Below, piece by piece: positions 1 to 8,246 of a DNA stretch of 17,835 bases (position 1 is the first letter of the stretch; the number at the start of each line of letters is the position of its first letter). A program made the position numbers and the translations under genes. Below the pieces are notes generated by a model. That model was given only the letters and a program-made list of their open reading frames with translations. It searched no databases and was not told where the DNA came from. Location: the NCBI GenBank assembly GCA_947377705.1, contig CANCGU010000030.1, positions 1-17,835 on the forward strand, in the 5' to 3' direction. Source of the DNA: Comamonadaceae bacterium. Its GTDB lineage: Bacteria > Pseudomonadota > Gammaproteobacteria > Burkholderiales > Burkholderiaceae.

Positions 1-720
1 CGCCAAGGTCACCGCCTCGCTCAACGAATGGCCCAAGGCCAAATTTGCAGCAATGGCCGACGACAAGGTGCAGCCTGTGCCGTGCACATTGCGGCTGGCA
101 ATGCGCTTCGAAGCCAAACGTTGCGAAGGACCGTGGGCCTGCACCAGCAGATCCACCACCTCATCCCCCGCCAAGTGCCCACCTTTGAGCAACACAGCGT
201 TGGCGCCCATGGCGAGCAAATCCTGCGCCGCCGTGTCCAAGGCCTGGGCATTCGGAATGTCGCGACCCAAGAGCAAGGCAGCTTCGTCCAAGTTGGGTGT
301 GATGACGCTCACGCGCGGGAACAACTCGCGCACCAACACTTGCACGGTGTCGTTGGCAATCAAGCGGTCACCGCTGGTGGCCACCATCACAGGGTCGAGC
401 ACCACGTTGGTCAACTTGTAATGGTCGATGGCCCAGGCCACCACCTCCACAATACCGGGCGCATGCAGCATGCCGATCTTCACGGCGTCGACACCGATGT
501 CTTGCACCACCGACTGAATTTGCGCTTTCAAAAACTCAGCAGGCACGGCGTGAATGCCTTGCACGCCCACAGTGTTTTGTGCAGTCAAGGCGGTGATGGC
601 GCTCATGCCGTAGCAGCCCAAAGCCGCAAAAGTTTTCAAGTCAGCTTGAATGCCGGCGCCACCGCCGCTGTCAGAGCCAGCAATGGTGAGCACGCGTGCG
701 TAACGGTAAGAATGGTTCAT
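1..720 (-). CDS. thiD: Hydroxymethylpyrimidine/phosphomethylpyrimidine kinase ThiD (C-terminus cut by window edge)
   Basis: Phosphorylates HMP to HMP-P and then HMP-PP, the pyrimidine donor for ThiE, in the cytoplasm. The minus-strand ATG is at 718-720 and 240 codons stay open to base 1; the family is about 265-280 residues, so only a short tail is missing. Visible ribokinase-family hallmarks are the N-terminal AGSDSGGGAGIQADLKT (residues 14-30), the central LDPVMVATSGD stretch, TPNLDEA, LLKGGH, and the anion-hole/catalytic motif HGTGCTLSSA near the right end of the visible protein. It diverges from thiO with only 38 bases between the two start codons, leaving no room for a TPP riboswitch on either side. 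Identity is based on motif recognition and strongly supported by the thiamine neighbours. Confidence 0.96.
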   Translation of the reverse strand, partial: MNHSYRYARVLTIAGSDSGGGAGIQADLKTFAALGCYGMSAITALTAQNTVGVQGIHAVPAEFLKAQIQSVVQDIGVDAVKIGMLHAPGIVEVVAWAIDHYKLTNVVLDPVMVATSGDRLIANDTVQVLVRELFPRVSVITPNLDEAALLLGRDIPNAQALDTAAQDLLAMGANAVLLKGGHLAGDEVVDLLVQAHGPSQRLASKRIASRNVHGTGCTLSSAIAANLALGHSLSEAVTLA

Positions 721-758
721 GGGCGGGATTATCCGCAAATCACAAAGGACCTCGTTCA

Positions 759-1844
759 ATGAGTTCACAAATTTCCAGCGTGGTGTTAGGCGCGGGCCTG
801 ATGGGCCGCTTGCTGGCTCACACCTTGGCGCAACTCGGCCACCAGGTGACGGTGTACGAAGCCCAAGGCCCCGATGCACAAGGGGCGGCTGCGCGTGTGG
901 CGGCGGCCATGCTGGCCCCGTTGGCCGAATCGGCCATCACCGAACTGCCCGTGGTGCAGATGGGCGAGCACGCGCTCCAGCGCTGGCCCGAGTTGATCGC
1001 CCCGTTGTCTGAACCCGTGTTCTTTCAACAAAACGGCACGCTGGTGCTGTGGCACCGCCAAGACGCCGCCGAGGCCAAGCGCTTTGAGCAGTTGCTGCAC
1101 CGCACGCAGCAACAACTGCCCAGCTTGCCTGCGGCGCAAACCCTAAACGCTGAAGGTTTGCAGCAACACGAACCCGCGTTGGAGAACCGCTTTGCGCAAG
1201 CCCTGTACCTGCCGGGCGAAGGCCAGCTCGACAACCGCCAACTGCTGGCGGCCTTGCTCAAAAGTTTGGAGCAGCAAAACGTCGCCCTGCACTGGCACAG
1301 CCCACGGGCACCAGAAGACTTTCAGCCCGGCCAGAAAGGCCAACCCGATTGGGTGTTCGACTGTCGCGGCTTGGGCGCACGCACCGCGTGGCCGCAACTG
1401 CGCGGTGTGCGTGGCGAAGTGATTCGCTTGCACGCGCCTGAGGTCACGCTGCAACGCCCCACGCGCTTGATTCACCCGCGCTACCCCATCTACATCGCGC
1501 CCAAAGAGGACCATGTGTTTGTGATTGGCGCAACCGAGATCGAAACCGAAGACCTGTCGCCCGCCAGCGTGCGCTCCACGCTGGAGCTGCTCAGCGCGGC
1601 CTACACGGTGCACAGCGGCTTTGCCGAAGCGCGCATCCTCGAGGTGACCACCCAAGCCCGCCCCACCTTGACCGACAATTTGCCCGCCATTCGCTGTTTG
1701 GGCGAGCGCACCTTGCAAATCAACGGCCTGTACCGTCATGGGTTTTTGATCTCGCCCGCCATGCTCGACGTGGTGGTGGAATGGGTGCAACACCACACCA
1801 CTACCTTGGCCACACAATTCCAATTGAAGTTTGAACATGTCTGA
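759..1844 (+). CDS. thiO: FAD-dependent glycine oxidase ThiO
   Basis: A flavoenzyme of the DAO family that oxidises glycine to dehydroglycine (iminoacetate) for thiazole assembly. The protein is 361 residues. The Rossmann FAD motif GAGLMG lies at residues 11-16 and is followed by an acidic residue in VYEA at the end of the second strand. The C-terminal RPTLTDNLPAI and NGLYRHGFLISPA segments are typical of ThiO, where they close the FAD and substrate pocket. The ATG at 759 is chosen over an upstream in-frame start because AAAGGA (744-749) sits nine bases before it and because the protein then starts just ahead of the FAD strand. The stop overlaps thiS, so translation is probably coupled. It is the first gene of the thiO-thiS-thiG-thiE run. 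Confidence 0.95.
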   Translation: MSSQISSVVLGAGLMGRLLAHTLAQLGHQVTVYEAQGPDAQGAAARVAAAMLAPLAESAITELPVVQMGEHALQRWPELIAPLSEPVFFQQNGTLVLWHRQDAAEAKRFEQLLHRTQQQLPSLPAAQTLNAEGLQQHEPALENRFAQALYLPGEGQLDNRQLLAALLKSLEQQNVALHWHSPRAPEDFQPGQKGQPDWVFDCRGLGARTAWPQLRGVRGEVIRLHAPEVTLQRPTRLIHPRYPIYIAPKEDHVFVIGATEIETEDLSPASVRSTLELLSAAYTVHSGFAEARILEVTTQARPTLTDNLPAIRCLGERTLQINGLYRHGFLISPAMLDVVVEWVQHHTTTLATQFQLKFEHV

Positions 1845-2049
1845 CACAAGCATTCAAGTGCTGATTAACCAAGCACCACATACCCTCCCGCAAGGCGCTA
1901 CCTTGGCCGATGCCGTGGCACTCGCCGGGATTCAGCCGCCCTTTGCGGCGGCTGTGAATTTGCAATTTGTGCCACGCGGCCAATACGATCAGCACGCGCT
2001 GGCCAACCACGACAAGATCGAACTGATTTCGCCCATCACCGGCGGCTAA
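1837..2049 (+). CDS. thiS: Sulfur-carrier protein ThiS
   Basis: A small ubiquitin-fold sulfur carrier. Its C-terminal glycine is adenylated by ThiF and converted to a thiocarboxylate, which gives sulfur to ThiG. The protein is 70 residues and ends in the diagnostic ITGG. A central AAAVNLQFVPR and a late DKIELISPI match the family. The ATG at 1837 lies inside the end of thiO (8-base overlap). A TTG two codons upstream (1831) is also in frame, but the ATG gives the usual ThiS length. No thiF gene is visible in this window, so the activating enzyme must be encoded elsewhere, as in many betaproteobacteria where a MoeB-like protein may do this. Confidence 0.95.
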   Translation: MSDTSIQVLINQAPHTLPQGATLADAVALAGIQPPFAAAVNLQFVPRGQYDQHALANHDKIELISPITGG

Positions 2050-2067
2050 TCACCACATGACCACACC

Positions 2068-2874
2068 ATGACGACACACACACACCACGCCGATCCCCTC
2101 ACGCTGTACGGCGAAACCTTTCACAGCCGTTTGCTGTTGGGCACGTCACGCTACCCGTCGCCCAGCGTGCTGTTGCAAGCCATTGAACGCTCACAACCGG
2201 CCATGCTGACTGCCTCGTTGCGTCGTCAAACCGGCAGCGGCGGTGAAGCCTCGCAAAGCTTTTGGAACCTGCTGCGCCAAGCCAAGGTGCCCGTGCTGCC
2301 CAACACCGCCGGTTGCCACAGCGTGCAAGAAGCCATCACCACCGCCGAGATGGCGCGTGAGGTGTTTGAGACCGACTGGATCAAGCTCGAACTCATTGGC
2401 GACGACTACACCCTGCAACCCGACACGCTGAACTTGCCTGAGGCCGCCAGCCGTTTGATCCAAGCTGGCTTCAAAGTGCTGCCCTACACCACCGATGACT
2501 TGGTGTTGTGCCAGCGCTTGGTCGATGTGGGCTGCCAAGCCGTCATGCCATGGGCCGCGCCCATCGGCACGGGCAAAGGCCCCATCAACCCACATGCCTT
2601 GCGTACTTTGCGCGAGCGTTTGGATGTGCCCATGATCGTGGACGCAGGTTTAGGTCTGCCCTCACACGCTTGCCAAGTGATGGAATGGGGCTTTGACGCC
2701 GTGCTGCTCAACACCGCCGTGGCGTTGGCCCAAGACCCCATCAGCATGGCCAAGGCTTTTGCCGATGCTGTCAACGCGGGGCGCACGGCCTACCGCTCGG
2801 GTGCCATGCAAGCGCAAGACAGCGCCCAGCCCAGCACGCCCGTGCTGGGCACACCGTTTTGGCACCAAGCATGA
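2068..2874 (+). CDS. thiG: Thiazole synthase ThiG
   Basis: A TIM-barrel enzyme that condenses deoxyxylulose 5-phosphate, dehydroglycine and ThiS thiocarboxylate into the thiazole phosphate. The protein is 268 residues, close to the family's usual 255-270. Visible motifs are LLGTSRYPS (residues 23-31), SLRRQTG (50-56), PNTAGCHS (78-85), the Schiff-base lysine in DWIKLELIGDD (Lys106), the glycine-rich phosphate loop PIGTGKG (165-171), and VDAGLGLPS followed by LLNTAVA. It begins 18 bases after thiS. Its stop overlaps the thiE start in an ATGA arrangement, indicating translational coupling. Confidence 0.96.
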   Translation: MTTHTHHADPLTLYGETFHSRLLLGTSRYPSPSVLLQAIERSQPAMLTASLRRQTGSGGEASQSFWNLLRQAKVPVLPNTAGCHSVQEAITTAEMAREVFETDWIKLELIGDDYTLQPDTLNLPEAASRLIQAGFKVLPYTTDDLVLCQRLVDVGCQAVMPWAAPIGTGKGPINPHALRTLRERLDVPMIVDAGLGLPSHACQVMEWGFDAVLLNTAVALAQDPISMAKAFADAVNAGRTAYRSGAMQAQDSAQPSTPVLGTPFWHQA

Positions 2875-3806
2875 GCCTCAGTTTGAACACCGCCCAAGAC
2901 ATCGCCCACGCCTTGGCCACGCAACACGCAGCCATGCTGGCAGGTGACACCTTGCCCTACGCACAAGCCGTGCAGGCCGATGACGCCGCACTCAACACCG
3001 CAACCGCTGGCGTGCTGCAAGGTTGCCGCATGCTTGGTTTTTTAGAGCATGACGCACAGTGCGTGGCGCACGCTTGGGCCGCACAAACGCAACGCACGGG
3101 CCAGTTTTCGCTGGGTGATTGGCCATGCCAGCCGCAGGATTTCGGCATTGCGCCCACGCCACGCGCCAACGCCTTCCCCACCTGCCCTCAGCGCTTGGGC
3201 CTGTACGCCGTGTTGCCCGACGCAGCATGGGTGGGCCGCATGGCGCGTGCGGGCGTGCCTACGGTTCAACTGCGCTTCAAGTCAGACGATGCAGCGGCCA
3301 TCCAGCGCGAAGTGCGGACGGCGGTGCAAGCCGTGCAAGGCACAGGTGCGCTGCTGTTCATCAACGACCATTGGCAAGCAGCCATCGACGAAGGCGCCTA
3401 CGGCGTGCACCTGGGCCAAGAAGACATGGACGACGCCCCCATCGACAAGATTCGCGCAGCAGGTTTGAGGCTTGGCCTGAGCACCCACGGCTATGCCGAA
3501 ATGCTGCGCGCCGATGCGGTCAGCCCCAGCTACATCGCTTTGGGTGCCGTGTTTCCCACCACGCTCAAACGCATGCAAACCGCGCCACAAGGCACGGGCC
3601 GTTTGTATGCCTATGCCAAGCTCATGCAGCACAGCCCCTTGGTGGCCATTGGCGGCATTGATGAGGCGCGAATTCCAGTGGTGATGCAAAGCGGCGTCGG
3701 CTCGATTGCCGTGGTCCGTGCCATCACGGGGGCTAACGACCCCGAAGCGGCAGCGAAAACACTGCAACGTGGCATGCAAGCCAGTCACAGCGCTTGCATC
3801 AAGTAA
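2871..3806 (+). CDS. thiE: Thiamine-phosphate synthase ThiE with about 105-residue N-terminal extension
   Basis: Couples HMP-PP to thiazole phosphate to give thiamine phosphate. The ATG at 2871 overlaps the thiG stop by four bases (ATGA); an in-frame TTG at 2859 would start inside thiG. The product is 311 residues, whereas the ThiE barrel alone is about 210. The barrel begins near residue 107 (QRLGLYAVLPD). It shows QLRFKSDD (133-140, where most ThiE proteins have QLREK), INDHW (164-168), GVHLGQED (178-185), LGLSTHG, ALGAVFPTTLK (223-233) and VAIGGI (258-263). The N-terminal part (1-105) contains no motif I recognise; it could be a partner or vestigial kinase segment. The thiE identity is secure; the extension's role is unknown. 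Confidence 0.93.
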   Translation: MSLSLNTAQDIAHALATQHAAMLAGDTLPYAQAVQADDAALNTATAGVLQGCRMLGFLEHDAQCVAHAWAAQTQRTGQFSLGDWPCQPQDFGIAPTPRANAFPTCPQRLGLYAVLPDAAWVGRMARAGVPTVQLRFKSDDAAAIQREVRTAVQAVQGTGALLFINDHWQAAIDEGAYGVHLGQEDMDDAPIDKIRAAGLRLGLSTHGYAEMLRADAVSPSYIALGAVFPTTLKRMQTAPQGTGRLYAYAKLMQHSPLVAIGGIDEARIPVVMQSGVGSIAVVRAITGANDPEAAAKTLQRGMQASHSACIK

Positions 3807-3815
3807 AGTTGGCTC

Positions 3816-5990
3816 ATGCGTTGCAAGTTCAGAGCCTTCACAGTTTCTCGCCTACAAAGTGTCGTTGCGCTTTGCGTGGCAAGTAGCTCATCTCTTTGGG
3901 CGCAACAACCCCCCACAGAAATTACCATCACGGCTGAGCCACCTGTTTGGGTATCGACCTTTGATGGCGTGCCTTTGCAAGCGCTACCGATCAGCGTCAC
4001 CACGGTCCATAACGCGACCTTGCGCGATATTGGCGCGCAACGTGTGACCGATGCTTTGCGCTTAGATGCCTCGGTGAGCGACAGCTACAACCTACCCGCC
4101 TATTGGGACAAGCTCAGTGTGCGTGGCTTTGCACTTGACAACCGCCACAACTACCGCCGAGAAGGCTTGCCTATTTCTGCAGAAACCATCATTCCAATGG
4201 ATAACAAAGAGCGCTTAGAACTGCTCAAAGGAACCAGTGGCATTCAGTCTGGCACCAGCTCTCCCGGTGGCTTGGTGAATTACGTGGTCAAGCGTGCGCC
4301 GTCTAGCGTAGACAGATCCATTCGCAATGCCACACTCAGTTACGGACCTGGTCACAACCGGTTGATGGCTGCTGATTTGGGTGGGCGTTTTGGGGACAGT
4401 GCAGATTTTGGTTACAGGTTCAACGTGGCTCACGAAGACCTCGACCCTTACATTCGTGACACCAAGGGTTATCGTGACTTGGTCTCTCTCGCCATGGATT
4501 GGCGCATCAACGGCAACAACCGCTTGGAATGGGAGTTTGAGCAGAGCCACCATGAACAAATTGGCGTGAACTTTTACAGCTTGCTTGGGCCGGGCACCCA
4601 CGCGCTGCCCGCACCTGTGGATGGCACGCGCAACATCACGCGTCAACCTAACGCGCAGCCTGGCGTCTTTGATGGACTCACTGGCACCGTGAGCTTCAAA
4701 CGTCAGCTAGACAATGGCTGGGTATGGAACACGCAATACGGCACCCAACGTCTGCGCGCCGATGACCGCTTGATTTATGCATCGGGATGCGCCACTGGCA
4801 CGATGGATAGGTTTTGTACGAATGGGGATTTTCAGATTCACGACTACCGCAGCGAGAACGAGCGCCGCAACACTGAAGCGATGCAAACCGATCTTCGCGG
4901 ACAAGTTTGGCTCGGGGGGCTCGAACACAGCATGAAACTCAGCCTCATGCGGCAACGTCAAATTAACCAAATGCCATATGTCTATACCGATCACTTAGTC
5001 GGTACGACAAACGTCAATGGCGGGTTGATTTCCACACCCAGCTACTACAGTGCGTCACTCACCGACAGCAGTGACTACAACACCGAAATCGCCCTGAATG
5101 ACCGCTTGCGATTAACCGAACGCACCACGGCTTGGCTTGGCTTGCGCCACACCCAGCTCAACCGCCAAAGCGTACAAACCGATGGCAGTGCGGCGAAGCA
5201 AGAGGGACGAGGCGTGAGCATACCTTGGGTGGCACTGAGCCACCAGCCCACCCACAGCTACACCGTATATGCCAGCTATGGCCAAGGCTTAGAGACCGAA
5301 GTCGTACCAAACCTGAATAACCCCAACACCATGTTGAGTTACACCAACGCTGGCCAACCCTTGCCCGCGCTTAAAAGCACACAGCGAGAGATCGGCCTCA
5401 AAACCCAGTACGCGCAAACAGCTTGGCAAGTCACATGGTTTGATATCACGCGCCCTGCCACAGTCGATGCCCCAGTTGTATGCAACAACATACCACCCGC
5501 TTGCATTTACACCCGCAAAATCGATGGTCAAAATCATCACCAAGGCTTGGAGATCAGCACACAAACCAAGCTCACTCGGTGGGACCTTGACGCGAGCGCC
5601 ATGCGACTCGATGCGAAACGCGAAAACGCAATGGTTCAAACCGACCTGAATGGCCAACACCCGATCAACGTGCCCAAGTACATCTTGCGCGGCATGGCGC
5701 AATACCACCACCCCGACATCACGGGACTGCGCTCAGGCTTGCGCATTTCCCGCGAAGGCGAGCGTAACGTCACCGAACACGGTGAAATCGTGCTTCCTGC
5801 ATGGACAACTCTAGACGCGACAACACACTACGACACCACGGTCAACAACGTCGCCTCTACCTGGACACTGGCTGTTAACAACCTTGCCAACAAACACTAT
5901 TGGCGCGAATCTCCCAAGCAATACGGGCAATACTTCCTCTATCCAGGGGCGCCTCGCACGATTCGCGCAACAGTTCAATTTCGTCTCTGA
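3816..5990 (+). CDS. TonB-dependent outer-membrane receptor (siderophore-receptor type)
   Basis: A 724-residue outer-membrane receptor that would import a ligand using TonB/ExbBD energy. The N-terminus has a basic start and a hydrophobic stretch ending in SLWAQ (residues 26-30), a plausible signal-peptidase site. A TonB-box-like EITITAE follows at 35-41. The plug domain covers about 50-165, with LPISVTTV, LSVRGFA, MDNKERLELLKGTSGIQSGTSSPGGLVNYVVKRA-type features (key residues 128-161) typical of FhuA/FecA-like receptors. The rest is barrel with alternating aromatic strands, ending in RATVQFRL. It starts 9 bases after thiE without an obvious ribosome-binding site, so it is likely translated from the thi message. 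The ligand cannot be read from the sequence: a siderophore is the default, a thiamine-related ligand is suggested by position. Confidence 0.9.
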   Translation: MRCKFRAFTVSRLQSVVALCVASSSSLWAQQPPTEITITAEPPVWVSTFDGVPLQALPISVTTVHNATLRDIGAQRVTDALRLDASVSDSYNLPAYWDKLSVRGFALDNRHNYRREGLPISAETIIPMDNKERLELLKGTSGIQSGTSSPGGLVNYVVKRAPSSVDRSIRNATLSYGPGHNRLMAADLGGRFGDSADFGYRFNVAHEDLDPYIRDTKGYRDLVSLAMDWRINGNNRLEWEFEQSHHEQIGVNFYSLLGPGTHALPAPVDGTRNITRQPNAQPGVFDGLTGTVSFKRQLDNGWVWNTQYGTQRLRADDRLIYASGCATGTMDRFCTNGDFQIHDYRSENERRNTEAMQTDLRGQVWLGGLEHSMKLSLMRQRQINQMPYVYTDHLVGTTNVNGGLISTPSYYSASLTDSSDYNTEIALNDRLRLTERTTAWLGLRHTQLNRQSVQTDGSAAKQEGRGVSIPWVALSHQPTHSYTVYASYGQGLETEVVPNLNNPNTMLSYTNAGQPLPALKSTQREIGLKTQYAQTAWQVTWFDITRPATVDAPVVCNNIPPACIYTRKIDGQNHHQGLEISTQTKLTRWDLDASAMRLDAKRENAMVQTDLNGQHPINVPKYILRGMAQYHHPDITGLRSGLRISREGERNVTEHGEIVLPAWTTLDATTHYDTTVNNVASTWTLAVNNLANKHYWRESPKQYGQYFLYPGAPRTIRATVQFRL

Positions 5991-6000
5991 CAAAGAGCTG

Positions 6001-6048
6001 AGCGATCACTCAGGATCGCTTTACCTCTGGGAGTCGAACCATCCAGAG
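6001..6048. terminator. Paired hairpins after the TonB receptor gene, possible weak terminator
   Basis: Two perfect hairpins lie between the convergent receptor gene and Bug gene. The first is AGCGATC (6001-6007) pairing with GATCGCT (6014-6020) over a six-base loop, followed only by TTTA. The second is CTCTGG (6025-6030) pairing with CCAGAG (6043-6048). The position favours a termination role for the receptor transcript, but the missing T-tract makes an intrinsic terminator uncertain. Confidence 0.45.
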
Positions 6049-6049
6049 C

Positions 6050-6082
6050 ACTAGTAATGTCGTCACCGCACTGGTTACTAGT
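6050..6082. repeat. Perfect 8-bp inverted repeat overlapping a stop codon
   Basis: ACTAGTAA (6050-6057) is the exact reverse complement of TTACTAGT (6075-6082), with a 17-base spacer. The right arm contains the TAG stop (6078-6080 on the minus strand) of the Bug gene. With the two hairpins just to the left it makes three consecutive dyads in about 80 bases between convergent genes. It may be a transcription end or an mRNA 3' stabiliser. Confidence 0.5.
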
Positions 6083-7067
6083 CCATCGTAATCTTGGCCG
6101 TGCGAATGTAGCTACCCCAGCGCTCGTATTCGCTGTTCGTAAATTTTTGATAATCCGCAGGACTCATTTTGTCTATCACCATCGTCATTTTTTTCATAAC
6201 CTCTGCGACTTGAGGTTCTGCAATTGAGGCGGTAATGGCCGTATTCAGTTTGTCTACAACCGCAGAGGGGGTCCCTGCAGGCGCGAGAAATCCTAGCCAT
6301 GGACCCATGTCGATTTCAACGCCCATTTCTTTCATGATTGGCACATCGGGAAATGCGGCCAGTCGCTCGCGTGCCGTCACAGCTAGCATGCGCACGGAGC
6401 CTGCCTTGACATGCTGATCTGCTACCAGCACAGGCACGATTGCAGAGCTGACTTGGTTGGATAATTGAGCCTGCATCAGGGGTGCAGTGCCGTTATATGG
6501 AATGTGCAGCAGGTCAATCTTGGTTTTTTGCTTAAGCGCTTCCATCGTGATCTGACCCGAGCTGCCCTGCCCCCATGATCCGTAGGTCAGAGGTTCCTTA
6601 GCCTGCCTTGCCATCTGCAGATATTGCTCGAATGTCTTAGCAGGATGAGAGGCATGAACAATCAGCGTCAACGGTGTAAAGCCAATTGGGGCCACTGCTA
6701 CAAAATCCTTCTTCGAATCGTATGGCGATGACTTCAATATGTGCGGGGCGATGGAGTGCGAATCTGCCGTGCCATAGACGAGCGTCAGCCCATCCGCTGG
6801 GCTTCTCGCGGCAGCGAGGCTACCGATCGTTCCAATGGCACCCGGCCGGTTGTCAACTATGACGGGTTGTCCAAGGCGCTGTGAAATTGCAGAAGTCATA
6901 GCTCGCACCAGAACATCCCCCCCGCCTCCGGCAGCCCATGGCATGATGATCCTGATAGGGCCAGTTGGAAATCCAGTTGTCTGCGCCCATATTCCCATTG
7001 GCGCTAGGCTACCGAGCGTGAGGCCCATGCGGGCCAGCATGGTTCTGCGATTGAAATCTTTATTCAT
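6078..7067 (-). CDS. Bug/TctC-family periplasmic solute-binding receptor
   Basis: A 329-residue periplasmic binding protein of the tripartite tricarboxylate transporter (TctC/Bug) family, which binds small carboxylates. The N-terminus MNKDFNRRTMLARMGL is a twin-arginine-like signal, with likely cleavage at IWAQ (residues 26-29). The mature start PTGPIRIIMPWAAGGGGDVLVRAM is the family hallmark, followed by QPVIVDNRPGAIGTIG (around residues 71-86) that lines the carboxylate pocket, and the late WLGFLAPAGTP. The start is firm: AAGGAG lies 7 bases before the ATG (7075-7080 in plus coordinates). It lies 63 bases downstream of the alpha/beta hydrolase gene on the same strand, suggesting one operon that captures and then hydrolyses a substrate. 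No tctA/tctB membrane genes are present. Confidence 0.93.
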   Translation of the reverse strand: MNKDFNRRTMLARMGLTLGSLAPMGIWAQTTGFPTGPIRIIMPWAAGGGGDVLVRAMTSAISQRLGQPVIVDNRPGAIGTIGSLAAARSPADGLTLVYGTADSHSIAPHILKSSPYDSKKDFVAVAPIGFTPLTLIVHASHPAKTFEQYLQMARQAKEPLTYGSWGQGSSGQITMEALKQKTKIDLLHIPYNGTAPLMQAQLSNQVSSAIVPVLVADQHVKAGSVRMLAVTARERLAAFPDVPIMKEMGVEIDMGPWLGFLAPAGTPSAVVDKLNTAITASIAEPQVAEVMKKMTMVIDKMSPADYQKFTNSEYERWGSYIRTAKITMD

Positions 7068-7130
7068 GACATAACTCCTTCAGGTTGAGTTGGGGGTGTG
7101 GATGAGAAAGTGAGTGGGATTTATCGGCTT

Positions 7131-8072
7131 TTAATAGCCCTTGGTTTGCAGCCATCGAGTCAGAACCCCGGCGATGGCATCGCTGTTTTTTTCCAGCATC
7201 AGCATGTGACCATTGCCTTTGATACCGACATCAGGTAGCCAGACGTAATCGGCACCGAGGTAACGTGCCAACGCTTCGTCTGTTTGCTTCGGATGGCGCA
7301 AGTCAAGTTCGCCAGTGAGAATGAGAACCGGCAGTTTTCCCACTTGATGCGCAGAAGAAAGATGCAGGCCCTTACCCCCGATGTTGAAGCGCTCATTCAG
7401 GAGTCTGGGACTTTCAGGAACGACAGTTCGGGCATATTCCTGAAAGTTTTCGATTGGAAAGAGTGGACTGTTCGCCCAAAAAGCTTGGATGAAAGCGGCA
7501 TCCACTTTTACTGCCTCTCCTGGCTTGCTGTAGACGGGAAAACCTGCACTCGGATCGTGCTGTAGTAATGAAATGGCCTTTGGATCGTCCGGCAATATGG
7601 GCAGTAGATTGGCAGGAGAACCAGGCGCAATACCGATGATTGCGGCCACATTCTCTACACAGTGCTCGGCGAGCCACCAGGCGATAGGGCCAGAAGCAGA
7701 ATGCGCCAACAAAATAGCTTGCCCCGTAGTTTTAAGCAATCCGGCTATGGCGCAAGCAATGTCTTCAGTTCCTAGGTCAGCAATGTTTTCAATACCAGGA
7801 GACTTGCCATGTGCAGGCCAATCGGGCACATACACGCAATGTCCTCGTTCCGCGAACCTGTACGCCCAACCCAGCCGCCCATCAGGACTTTGAAGATACG
7901 CAGCTCCAGAATGGAATCCACCGTGCAGCATGACTACTGGTATTCGATTGCTATCGCCGTTGATCGGTTTAATACACCGGACAAAAATCGGATTTTTAGC
8001 ATTCTCATCGATGAACTCAAGCAGTTCAAAATCCGAAGTGCTGTTCGCTTTATAAAGGCCTGCTGTATCCAT
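7131..8072 (-). CDS. Alpha/beta-fold hydrolase
   Basis: A 313-residue serine hydrolase of the alpha/beta fold, presumably cytoplasmic since no signal peptide is seen. Visible features are the oxyanion-hole motif VMLHGG (residues 47-52), the VPDWPAHGKS segment (82-91), the nucleophile elbow LAHSASG with Ser125, a candidate acid in TGELDLRHP (about 253-261), and the catalytic histidine in GNGHM (His289). The elbow is A-H-S-A-S rather than the commoner G-x-S-x-G. Its substrate is not predictable; esters or lactones are typical. It is divergent from the MarR gene (174-base gap) and upstream of the Bug gene, so MarR probably controls both. Ribosome-binding sequence is weak. Confidence 0.88.
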   Translation of the reverse strand: MDTAGLYKANSTSDFELLEFIDENAKNPIFVRCIKPINGDSNRIPVVMLHGGFHSGAAYLQSPDGRLGWAYRFAERGHCVYVPDWPAHGKSPGIENIADLGTEDIACAIAGLLKTTGQAILLAHSASGPIAWWLAEHCVENVAAIIGIAPGSPANLLPILPDDPKAISLLQHDPSAGFPVYSKPGEAVKVDAAFIQAFWANSPLFPIENFQEYARTVVPESPRLLNERFNIGGKGLHLSSAHQVGKLPVLILTGELDLRHPKQTDEALARYLGADYVWLPDVGIKGNGHMLMLEKNSDAIAGVLTRWLQTKGY

Positions 8073-8115
8073 TTAATGGTATCTTTTGGCGCCGCCTAAG
8101 GAGGCATATTGGTTC

Positions 8116-8148
8116 TTAATGGAACATTAATAGTACTATGTGGAACAT
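8116..8148. promoter_or_regulatory. Candidate MarR operator: palindromes and direct repeats
   Basis: The divergent intergenic region contains a perfect dyad TTAATG-GAA-CATTAA (8116-8130), immediately followed by the palindrome ATAGTACTAT (8130-8139). The octamer TGGAACAT occurs at 8120-8127 and again at 8141-8148, exactly 21 bases apart (two helix turns). Dyads of about 15-20 bases between a marR gene and its divergent target are the usual MarR binding site. TACTAT on the minus strand may overlap the -10 of the hydrolase promoter, which would fit repression. The function is inferred. Confidence 0.55.
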
Positions 8149-8246
8149 ATATCCCGAACAGGGTTATCCCTCGATGGAATGCTTGATCGCTGAATCATTA
8201 ACTTAAACTAGAAAGACCTTCCGAAACATATTTTTGGTGCCACTTT

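Noticed and set aside
721..758. Possible TPP riboswitch between thiD and thiO
   Set aside because: Only 38 bases separate the starts and no THI-box-like conserved elements are present; a riboswitch needs about 100 bases.
6024..6048. GTCGAACC-containing segment resembling a tRNA T arm
   Set aside because: The flanking bases cannot form a five-base T stem around a seven-base loop, and no acceptor or anticodon arm is nearby. It is better read as a simple hairpin.
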